Source: Branchiostoma floridae
Taxonomy: Eukaryota > Chordata > Leptocardii > Amphioxiformes > Branchiostomatidae
Length of the DNA stretch: 44,015 nt
Assembly: GCF_000003815.2 (NCBI RefSeq)
Contig: NC_049980.1
Span: forward strand, 33,109,099 to 33,153,113
Reading direction: 5' to 3'
Shown: in pieces, positions 35,481-44,015 of the stretch
How positions within the stretch are numbered: the stretch's first letter is position 1
Layout of the letters: each line of letters opens with the position of its first letter
The notes under the pieces: generated by a model
What the model was told of the DNA's origin: nothing
Database searches by the model: none
The model's input: only the letters and a program-made list of their open reading frames with translations
Made by a program: the position numbers and the translations under genes

Positions 35481-36831
35481 GTGTGTGGTTTAAACCTTCA
35501 ATTCAGGTCCCATCTTATGCAGCTTGCACTCAACTGTACAAAATTGGTGTGCTAAGTCTAAAAGCAATTTACCAGGGCCAAAGTCAGGTAGATCTATAAC
35601 TGCTACAGCCTTCACAATCAAGCCTTTAGCTGCAGGGAGAGTACCTGGCTTTCTGACTTAACAATAGGCACAATGGAAAACCAGCCTTGGCAGCTACCAG
35701 TCAAAGGGTAGCTTACATGTACGTCTTTCTCCTTTGTTTTTCTAACACCATGATGTCATTACATCAGCACCTGCCATTGTTTTCCTTCGGCTTCAGGAAG
35801 CTACAGGTCAAGGATCACGTCTGGGGTCAGGTGTTCTCACCTGTCTCGTGGAGACCAACAGGTGTATTTACCTACATGGATGTCTCAGGTTTCACCTGCT
35901 GGTGTCTAATACCACAGCTATAACAAGGTCACACAACATGGGACCAAAAACTGACATTGAATCTTTGTCTGTCCAATCACTATCTACATATCAAATATCA
36001 TTACAATACATCTAGAGGTTCTTAATAATAATAATAATGCTGATCGCAAATACAATGTACTCCGAAACAGAGACACGCCAAAAACAATACCTCGGAGGTA
36101 AAAACTGATCCAAAGGAAGAAAGATATGGAAAATCTTGAAACTTTCATGTTGGTTTCATTTTTGTAGTGACCTCTCCATTCCTAAAATTCATGACATAGC
36201 AAATTTATATTTTCAATGTATCATACAACAGTATAGCCACAAGCTTAAAACATACCAAAAAACGCCTTCGTCCTTCTACCCAAAATCAAGACCAGAGGAC
36301 AATATAAGAATATAAAGTATATAATTATGCCTGGACAATCCTTCAGTACCATTCTCCAGCACATGTATGCGTGCTAGACTTACTAATAGACTTTTTCTGT
36401 ATTTACCCAAATGGAAATATCTTCTCAAAGGAAAAATGATCTTAGGGCAAAAAATAAAGTCTTCATCGTTGTTCTTTATTCGATGGCCTTTAGCAAACAG
36501 GAAAACACCTAAGGCTAATAATTAGCCAGACTAACTACATGCCTGCAGTACTTTCCTGTTGGAAATGCTCCTGGTACGGAGTCCATCCCATTAGAAGACT
36601 TCCAGGTTGTATTGATTTTATGATCACCAGACTGCATATATTAGTGTTCCACAATCTAACAGCTCCAGGAGATAAAAGATAAGTGCCTGTGAAGCTATTC
36701 ACAGTCATATTGTTGATCAATTAAGATAAAGAACAAGATTATATGGCCTAAAAAAAGGGCCTGCATGGGGGTAGGGGGTACGCAATAATTAATGCTCTAT
36801 GCTAAATTCAGGAAGGCCAATGCTACATAGT
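35481..36831. other. non-coding stretch with an eroded MITE
   Basis: 36160-36320 keeps the CGCGAAC-family order (TTCATGACATAGCAAATTTA, then ACAAGCTTAAAACATACC) in decayed form. An (AAT)n run is at 36022-36039. No gene was supported. Confidence 0.4.
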
Positions 36832-37145
36832 GGGACAGCGTAGTGCAGCGGCAGCGTGTTTGGCCCGTGACCGGGAGGTCGCGGGTTCGAATCCGGCTGC
36901 CGTGCTACCAATCTTGTCACCTTCGGAAAGGCACTTTACACGACTTTCCTCACTTTACTCAGGTTAAAATGGAAACCTAGCTTCGGTTAGGGCCATCCCT
37001 CGGATAGGACATTAAATCCACAACCTAGACACAACAAAGAACCCCCACACGTGCGATGGTGCGGTGTGCGATGGATCAAATCATTCTGTCTGACTCCAGG
37101 AGTTTCACTACAAATTATCCGGATAGAGGCCTGGCGAACCTCTGT
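36832..37145 (+). mobile_element. tRNA-derived SINE, best preserved copy
   Basis: The head has an A-box TAGTGCAGCGG (36841-36851) and a perfect B-box GGTTCGAATCC (36884-36894), the internal RNA polymerase III promoter. The body contains CTTCGGAAAGGCACTTTACA and CCTCGGATAGGACATTAAAT, and the tail GTGCGGTGTGCGATGG. Parts of it recur at 3920-4025 (antisense), 25225-25525 and, in the body, 43090-43490 (antisense). Confidence 0.85.
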
Positions 37146-37239
37146 CTCATATCAGCCACATGGTGAGTGACGTGTTGAAACATTCACCCAGATGGGAGAC
37201 GTGGCGCATCACCGTCTTGTACTCTGCCAAAGAAGGGTA

Positions 37240-37432
37240 TATACCTTTGCAGCCCTCAAATGCAACACTCTTCTTAATGTTTGAGAGTGACATATGTACA
37301 TTTAAAGTTATAACTTTGCTGTGGAATGAACTCAAATGCAAACTTGATATCAGAATATGTGCACTTAGTTTATCTGTCCCTTTGCGGTCCTCAAAGCCTG
37401 CGCTCTTGTCAATGTTTGAGAGTGACAAATGA
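37240..37432. repeat. diverged two-copy tandem duplication
   Basis: The units share CCTCAAA, CTCTT, and TCAATGTTTGAGAGTGAC / TTAATGTTTGAGAGTGAC, about 133 bp apart. Both have an open frame ending MFESD, but no protein family is recognised. Confidence 0.6.
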
Positions 37433-37646
37433 CCAAGCACCAGGCAAAGCTGTCAGGAACAGGCCATTACAAAGGCGGACCGACTCCGATGCTATCAAAA
37501 AGGAGAGAACATTTCAAGAGATGATGCTGCAGCCTGAAGGAGATCTGATAGCGGAAGCTCCATCTTGTGAGGAACGACTGAATGCTACATTAGCCTGGGT
37601 ACTATCTGGGTAGCGGTTCGTTGGAAATGACCCTGGTACAGATAAT

Positions 37647-37725
37647 CTCCAAGCAGATCCTATGGTAGCATAAGATAGTATCAAAAGCTGGCAGACGAGT
37701 GAAGCCGGCCTATAGGAGTGTGTTT
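37647..37725. mobile_element. left half of a TAATCTCC MITE
   Basis: TAATCTCCAAGCAGATCC, then TAGCATAAGATAGTATCAAA and AGCTGGC, match the left arm of 1696-1821. The right arm is missing. Confidence 0.65.
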
Positions 37726-38460
37726 GGCTAACAGAGACACACACACTCCTTAAGGCTGGCCATCCATCTGTGACATGGATGGAATTCAAATGCATGTCCA
37801 TGGCTGTACGTCTGACTTCTACAGTCAATCTCAGAGAAATCCAGCATCACAGGGTCACAGAGGACATTGAAATGTATCCCCTGCCTCCAGCCAAAGAGAT
37901 GAGAACCTACATATTTATTTCTTCGAAAATGTGACAAATACATTACATAGACTCTCAGGCAGCGATGCTTATATTGGAGTCTACAAGCAGAAACAGACAA
38001 ATGCACAAGAACGGTACATTATAACGCTACACATCGATCACTGGCATATCCTTTAACTTAAGGTGCTGGCGAGCTATTTTTGTGAAACATAATTTGTAGC
38101 AAAGAGTACTTCATCCCCTTAATTAGTAGTGAGATGACAAGATTTTGCCTTTCTGAATTTACTATAATATGTAATAAGCAGACCTCCTGACTTAAAGAAT
38201 AACTGCATTGTTGGAATCCCCCATCTGCGTTATTGGAATGCCCCATGCAGGCCCCCACTAACTAATGGGTTGGCCTGATCTGACCTTCCCCAGTGCTTGG
38301 ATCTCCCGAGTCTCATCTCACGGCGCCGTGAATGCTCAACTAAGGATTCTCATCTCACAGTGCTGCGATTGCTCAACTATAAGCACCGCATTCATTTCAC
38401 CCTACCATCACACACTGCTTCATACATAACGAGTAATGTACGCAATAATATACTATCCTT
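37726..38460. other. non-coding stretch
   Basis: No gene or repeat that I can support. Confidence 0.4.
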
Positions 38461-38464
38461 AGGA

Positions 38465-39150
38465 AATCATACATAACGTGTACATACAAGACATGCAAGC
38501 CTTAGGAAATCTACCGGGGCATCCGGTGTGCCATCTGAAGAGTTCGCCTTCAAAGCAATCATTGACAAAATTTATGATACCTATTCAAACCAGACTTCAT
38601 GAAATGAATATACAAGATAATCTACAGGGGTATCCAGTATACAATCCATAACTTACAGTCCACCTTATGGGACTTAATTCAAAGTATAGAGGATAATCTT
38701 TCACAGTTTGTGTACTAGCCATCATTAAAAAAACCTGGATACAAGATGATATAACAAGGTCTTCATCACACAATATGAAAAAGTCTGCCTCTGGAGCGAT
38801 CAACGTCTAAATTCATGATGCCCCATTCAAAGCAGAGGTTCATCATAATGTATATACAAGATGAATGTAATCTACAAGCTTAGGGTATTCAGTATACAAT
38901 CTGGAATTCTTCTTCAGGGAATGTGTTCAAAGACCATCAATAACCATCTTTTACAGTTCGTGCAGCTATCATAAAAAACATAGATACAAGGAAATCTGAC
39001 ATAGTCTTCAGTAGACGATCTGAAACAGTCTGCCTTCTGGGAGAGTAGCCATGGACTGCAATTATTATTCCTCACTCAAGCAGAAGTCCATTTCCATTAT
39101 ACATATAAGTTTTGTAGCTATCATAAAACAAATTGTAGCTATAGCAGGTG
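38465..39150. repeat. strongly diverged tandem repeat region
   Basis: The words ATACAAGAT, TAATCTACA, GGTATTCAGTATACAATC / GGTATCCAGTATACAATC, AAGTCTGCCT / CAGTCTGCCT and GCTATCATAAAA return two to three times at about 250-bp spacing. Divergence is high, so unit borders are approximate. Confidence 0.6.
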
Positions 39151-39159
39151 GGTGGAAAT

Positions 39160-39900
39160 GGGACTCCACTGAGCCGATCAACCTTCTGACAAATCTATGT
39201 AATATCTATAAGGGATTCCTTGAGTGCTGACTGCCTGAAAGTCTTCTGGCATTATTGCATTGCACTGTGCTGTGCTGTACCCATCTTTTGAAATGGATGT
39301 AAGATAGGGATTTTATATATGGGGTGCCTCAAGCACATTCAAGGGGAAGGGCTAGCATGCCTTTCCCTGTAGAAATGATATAATAGTATTACCTGCTACA
39401 GAAACAGAGAGGAAATTTGCTGATCTTTCTTTTTCTCTTTCTTTATTCGCAATAATACAACTATGACCTATGTGGCACACGGCAGGTGCAAGAATATCCT
39501 TACTATTTTTTGATTCTGTCCATGTCCAATTCCATTTGTATTGTTCTTGTCTCTGTCAGTAGGGCTAGACCTTAGTAATAGCCACAGCCTAGTTGTGCAG
39601 CCCTGACCGTGCATGCTGAAATGCCAAACCAATAAATGAATATAAATAAAATACAAGGATCAGAATAAATGAGCATCCGAACATCTGCTTGGAGATTGAT
39701 ATTTACGGTCCTTTTATTGTCTGCATAATCAGAATCTCAGGGTCACGAGGTAGAGCTTTGCAACGAGGATGCCAACCATGGGCCCTCACAAACGCGCAGA
39801 CTGGCAATAAAACATGTTGTTTGCAGGGTACGACCAAGTAATAAAGGTAGAACCCCAGCCCCATTTATCTTCCTCCGTTATCGGGACAACTATCGCGCAT
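39160..39900. other. non-coding stretch
   Basis: No gene. The word TCTGCTTGGAGATT near 39682-39696 is a last remnant of the TAATCTCC MITE family. Confidence 0.4.
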
Positions 39901-39904
39901 ATAC

Positions 39905-40240
39905 CACCGCGCAGAACCAATTGATAGATGGAAAAACAATGCACACACTATGGGGGTGTTTTCATGCTTGTTGGTGTAAATTTGGATACAGCAAGAAAGG
40001 TTAATTTAAAACGTCTGTTGGTTAACCTTATACCTTATGCTTGTTATTTGTAAAAATAAGCAAATTGCGCTGAACCGATTGATAGATGGAAAAACAATGC
40101 ACACACCGAGGGGGGTGTTTTCATGCTTATTGGTGTAAATTTGGAGAAAGGCTTTCTACAGAACGATTCAGGAGCCCAGGATAATATCAAAACTTCTGTT
40201 GGTCAATCTTATACAGTACCTTATCCTTGTTATTTGTGAA
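39905..40240. repeat. two-copy tandem duplication of about 160 bp
   Basis: TTGATAGATGGAAAAACAAT, then GCACACAC, GGGGGTGTTTTCATGCTT, TTGGTGTAAATTTGG and finally CTTGTTATTTGT occur twice in order (starting near 39918 and 40077). Confidence 0.82.
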
Positions 40241-42463
40241 AAAAGGGGAAAAAACAGCCAAAATAACAACATTCTATTACAGAATTAGCACTGTGCAAAG
40301 ACGTGAGATGATAAACATTCTTATGGAAATCTTAAGATGTCATTAGAATTGAATGCTCTAGATATTCAGGTTTTCAATTCTAAATTGTCTTAGATATACT
40401 TGCATCTGGCTACTCCAGCCATGCAAAATTACATCTTCCATTTTCCATATGGGCTAATTTGTAGTTGTGTAGTGACTTAACTCAATGACTATGAAATCTG
40501 CTCTCATTTGTAGTCAGCCTACATGCCTCATCAGTGACATATTCATCTTGCTATTGAACAACAATAGCGGCAGATCGTGCGCATTAACTAAATGAGCGAT
40601 GGAACAAATTAATGGGACGCCGAGGACCGGGCTGTTCACATTTTCGATAGTCTAGACAAATATAAGTGAATAAAGGCTGTGGGGTAGATTTTTTTTGTAT
40701 CATGGAACTGCTAAACAGACCCCATGTGATGTAAGATCTTTTATATCATACCTGGGCTGTGATAACATTCAATACAGGTGTTCCGGACCGGGTGATAAAT
40801 TTCCGTATCACACGGGCTTCTTAGTTGTGGCAGACACAGGCTTCCATACATTAAATAGAACATACTCCACGCATTCCATACTGCAAGGAAAAGAGTTCTA
40901 TTGTTGAAGTTCTTGAAGAATAAAGTTGTTGGCACACATTGAAACAATGTGTTGAATTTTATCCTTTTTATGAGTAGTTTGGCAATTAAATCTGGTGTTT
41001 TCCAACCTCAGTATTACATGCATATGTACAAGTCACCTGTCATATCTAACCCTAACCTTTCCACCTGAATACAAATGCCAAGCTGCAATATGAAAGGCAC
41101 CTGCTAGGTGGCAGTTCTGAGAAATGAGTGTTGTCATCTGCACTGCATATGAAATCTGCTAGAGGTCACAGTCAACACATTCAAGGCATTGCTGTCATTC
41201 TTGAATTCTCTCCTACAATTCACTTTAAATGTAGGATATGTGCCTTGCCTTATATGGGATCATAAAAGAACCTGCAGGAAATGGAACAATATCGTTCACC
41301 CTATGTCCAGCACATTGGTCCTACCATACATTACATTTACATTAGACAATTGTCAACAAAATCACCATGGAATTTCTTACTGCTATATACACACATTCAT
41401 GTCTACTCTTTAAGGGTATCCACTCAGAGTGTGCGGAGTTATGGTTCAACCATTAGTGGCATTGAAGAAATATATGCTATTCTGTATGACAGAATTGTGC
41501 GCTGATTAAGTGTTCCTTTGACATGAAACTAGTTAACATGGTCGAAAAAGGTTACCATATAAATGGTTACTTTATAAATGTGAATACTTTAACAAAGAAG
41601 CACAAAGAAAAAGACAATTTGGCAAACCAATACCACATATAGTTTGACCATCATTCCACGCCAGCAAGCCAAGCACAACATACAAGGACCTATAAATAGT
41701 GGGTTAAAGGATTATCAAAACAGTTCAATACACAGCAGGGAAGAAAATCAATGCCTGTAAAGAGATAAAGCAAAAAAAAACGGGGCGCTGAGGGATTGGA
41801 CCAATCGGATGAAAGGATAAGCTTTCAAAAGTACAGTCTCCATGGCAACAGCCAATCACAGCCCGACAACCTGTTGGAGGAAACAAAGCATGGAGGTGTC
41901 CTTTCTCACAGACTGACTATAACTCATCTATCCTACAAACAGGATCTGCCACTGTTTAGCCACCAATGCCTCAAAGAAAAGGTAAGGATACAAATGTTAA
42001 TTTGTGGTAAGTTTAGAGAACGAAACATATCGAATTGTTCACTTTCACCATTACCTCTTTAAGTCAACTAATCAATGATGCGATAAGTAAATGAATTTAA
42101 CGTTAAATGTAGTATCTACGTGTAATGACAGTTACTAGTAGTCAGATTATCATAACCAATGCCTGAGTTAATGCATGACTAGTGAATGGCTACTAATGCA
42201 TGTTCCACAGTTGCCGACACTGCCTCTATGTGAACAGGTGGTTGCTATAGGCAGAATTGGCATTTGTGTCAATTAGAAAAATTATCTGAGGGGCCAGCAA
42301 AAAGGTGTCACATTGTCCAGGTGGATCTTATCTAGAGTTGATCAAAGTTCTTTCAGGCCACTTTTAATACTCATCAAATTTTCTAAGCCCAGATTTTCTA
42401 AGCCCAGATTGGGGAAAAGACATTAATCTCTTTTGACATTTGTTACTCTCTCTATACATCCAG
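40241..42463. other. gene-free stretch upstream of the second LRR gene
   Basis: No exon was identified. It should hold the promoter or a 5' non-coding exon of the LRR gene starting at 42464. A small duplication (TTTTCTAAGCCCAGATT twice) lies at about 42378-42412. Confidence 0.45.
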
Positions 42464-42614
42464 CTCTGCAAGCTTCATCTTAAGACCCCTTTGCACCATG
42501 GTCTTTGCTGGGCTCCTCACTCCCATCATTCTCCTGCTGGTTACCCTGTACCTACCTACAGTCAGCCCCTGCCCCCCACAATGCACCTGCTACCCTTCCA
42601 GAGCCAGCCTACAG
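42464..42614 (+). CDS. exon 1 (coding from 42498) of a second LRR protein: signal peptide and start of N-cap
   Basis: An acceptor-like TCTATACATCCAG ends at 42463. The ATG at 42498 lies in a strong context (CACCATGG). The 39 codons encode a hydrophobic signal peptide (about residues 1-22, LLTPIILLLVTLYL core), then CPPQCTC, the start of an LRR N-terminal cap (Cys 25, 29, 31). The exon ends CAG with donor GTTTGT at 42615, phase 0. Joined to the exon at 43492 it completes the cap's cysteine set (Cys 42). The gene runs off the right edge. Secreted or surface location follows from the signal peptide; the rest of the protein is unknown. It lies about 9.3 kb downstream of the other LRR receptor, on the same strand. 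Confidence 0.8.
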
Positions 42615-42643
42615 GTTTGTTTATTTGTTTGTTTGTTTGTTTG
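42615..42643. repeat. (GTTT)n microsatellite at the splice donor
   Basis: The intron begins with GTTTGTTTATTTGTTTG and continues as GTTT units to 42643, so the donor site is the first repeat unit. Confidence 0.85.
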
Positions 42644-42815
42644 GCATAAGCAGTAAACTGCTTTAGGCATATCATACCAGCAACCTGTGTAAGAATTGGA
42701 CTGTGAGGTTTGATCCTCTCACAACCACAGGATGGACTCCTCCTTTTCTTGATAAATATGATGGGTTCTCGAGGTGTGGCTCTCGTCAAACACGGGACCT
42801 CTAGATTAGTCTCTA

Positions 42816-43000
42816 CCAGACTCCGGATCGCTGGAAAAATCGTAGAAATGGAAGAAATAGAGAGGAATATAACCGGCCAGGGAACAGCTCGAGATCCTAG
42901 GATCGCGAGGTGTTCCCCGGCAGTTGATATATCCTCTGCATGCCGGGTAACACCGCAATTTGCTCCATTTCTACGATTTTTCCAGCGATCCGGAGTCTGG
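42816..43000. mobile_element. long foldback element in intron 1
   Basis: The arms 42816-42852 and 42964-43000 are perfect 37-nt inverted repeats (CCAGACTCCGGATCGCTGG at the tips). A weaker match continues inward to a central GATCCTAGGATC (42893-42904) and outward to about 42804 and 43018. As intronic RNA it would form a long hairpin. It has CTGGAAAAAT in common with the MITE at 14926. Confidence 0.85.
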
Positions 43001-43089
43001 AAGAGATTATCTCTAGATTTACATCCCATCCTAGAAGACATCCCTTGCCAGAGCTATTAGGTACTCATTTTCATTTGAGTCGAGTAAGG

Positions 43090-43490
43090 AAATAGGTGTT
43101 AAGTACCTTTTCCCAGGACACAGCATTGGAGCCTGATAGGGATTCCAACCCAGAACCGTAAGATTTACTCTCCAGGCAGAAATTCAGCTCTAGCTGTTTG
43201 TGAAGTGTTTTTAGGCATTTTATTTATTCTCTTTTGTACCATTTTTTTATGTCTCGTGCCAAACATACATAAAGAAAAAGGTACAAAATAGAAAGCCTAA
43301 ATAATTTAACACCTAAAAGAAACCAAAAACAGCCGAAGCCAAACCTCTGCTTGGAGAGTATGTAAGATTTTGAATCACCAATCCTAACTGTAAAGTACCT
43401 TTTCCAAGGACACTACATTGGAGCCTATAATAGGGATTCGAATCAAGAACCGTAAGATTTTGAATCACCAATCCTACCCACTTTACCACA
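43090..43490 (-). mobile_element. two antisense SINE copies, one split by a MITE
   Basis: On the minus strand, both copies carry a tRNA-like head, GTAAAGTGGGTAGGATTGG in the right-hand one. Both keep the B-box region (GATTCGAATCCC right; eroded left), a TCCAATGTAGTGTCC-type body and AAAAGGTACTT. The left copy is interrupted at 43166-43360. The right copy ends at the splice acceptor of exon 2. Confidence 0.68.
43166..43360. mobile_element. MITE (TACTCTCC ends) nested in a SINE
   Basis: The ends TACTCTCC and GGAGAGTA are inverted, with GTAAGATT on both sides (43158-43165 and 43362-43369, one extra T on the right). This suggests an 8-bp target duplication made when it entered the SINE. It is related to 14639-14735. 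Confidence 0.72.
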
Positions 43491-43491
43491 G

Positions 43492-43617
43492 GTGTTGTGT
43501 GACAACAGGGGACTGGAGAGGGTGCCTGCCAACATTCCACAGGACACCACATACCTGGATCTCCATGGTAACGCCATTGACAGGATCGACAGGGATGATT
43601 TTCTGGGTCTCTTCAAG
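43492..43617 (+). CDS. exon 2 of the second LRR protein: rest of N-cap and first LRR
   Basis: The exon is bounded by TTTACCACAG (acceptor, AG 43490-43491) and donor GTAAAT at 43618, both phase 0. It holds exactly 42 codons. It encodes VLCDNRGLERVPANIP, the second half of an LRR N-cap, then TYLDLHGNAIDRI, a first LRR, ending FLGLFK. The layout matches that of the receptor at 31530 (VICNEKGLTKVPTGIP, then TYLNLGNNRIKKI). Later LRR exons would lie beyond the window. The acceptor appears to be made of antisense SINE sequence. Confidence 0.85.
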
Positions 43618-44015
43618 GTAAATTTGGTTTTGTCTGACTAGCCACCTGCGCTGACCTACTGGATATTTTCTATGACTTTTATATACATTAGTAATTTTAT
43701 TGATGTCTGTTCTCTGATTGATTGTAATATGTTGCAGCACTGAAGACCATAATTAGAAAAGAGCTATATAGATAAGAAAAAATATTAAAAACACGTCTTT
43801 CAAGCAGGAGTCTGCAACATGTCTAATGGGTTTGCTTGCCTTATGACAATCCTCATTCAAACTATCTGTAGAATATCGTTGAGGAGGTTCATCAGTCACG
43901 TATGTTTAAGTTACTATCAATTTTCTTCGAACAATGACTGTTTATTAAAGGTAGAGAACGTACCTCCAAATTTTCGATGTCTGTCGGGGCTCTAGCGCGA
44001 CCGTCCGGTCTCACA
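43618..44015. other. intron 2 of the second LRR gene, to the window edge
   Basis: No further LRR exon is visible. The sequence is AT-rich without a defined element. Confidence 0.5.

Noticed and set aside
36841-36915. tRNA gene, because of good A- and B-boxes
   Set aside because: The sequence continues as a SINE body shared with other copies, and I could not fold a complete cloverleaf with a plausible anticodon arm.
42562-43060. Long open frames on both strands (159 and 116 codons) in intron 1 of the second LRR gene
   Set aside because: Both run across the foldback element, whose inverted arms give similar open frames on the two strands; the flanking splice sites make this an intron.

Overview
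This is animal genomic DNA, most likely from a lancelet (Branchiostoma). I infer this from intron-bearing leucine-rich-repeat (LRR) receptor genes, a dense load of short inverted-repeat DNA transposons, tRNA-derived SINEs and a CR1/L2-like retrotransposon tail; I could not run a species search. Host coding sequence is a small part of the window. There is no bacterial-style operon, rRNA gene or CRISPR array.

Layout. 1-4.3 kb holds one possible 31-nt internal exon, then a run of miniature inverted-repeat elements (MITEs), including a hAT-like one with a perfect 8-bp target duplication and a nested foldback. 4.33-11.47 kb is one LTR retrotransposon lying on the minus strand: two 1410-bp LTRs that differ at one base by eye, a 4-bp duplication (TGTG), a primer-binding site matching tRNA-Ser, and a G-rich polypurine tract. 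Its 4.3-kb interior has no gag or pol that I can recognise. Instead it carries, in the element's own sense direction, a broken piece of a Vasa/DDX4-type DEAD-box helicase. This is the most unusual object in the window, because Vasa proteins act in the germline piRNA pathway that silences such elements.

11.5-31 kb is gene-poor: a 5'-truncated non-LTR retrotransposon, more MITEs, SINEs, hairpins and several local tandem duplications. 31.47-33.34 kb is the one complete host gene, a single-coding-exon LRR receptor of 539 residues with a signal peptide, three to four LRRs, one membrane span and a long cytoplasmic tail. The tail carries an ITAM-like tyrosine pair, a YVN motif and a possible PDZ-binding C terminus. 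33.4-42.4 kb is again repeats.

42.46 kb to the end holds the first two exons of a second LRR protein on the same strand. Its first intron contains a long foldback element and antisense SINE copies. One SINE appears to supply the 3' splice site of exon 2, and another is split by a MITE. The two LRR genes may be members of a local receptor cluster; nothing in the sequence shows that they work together.
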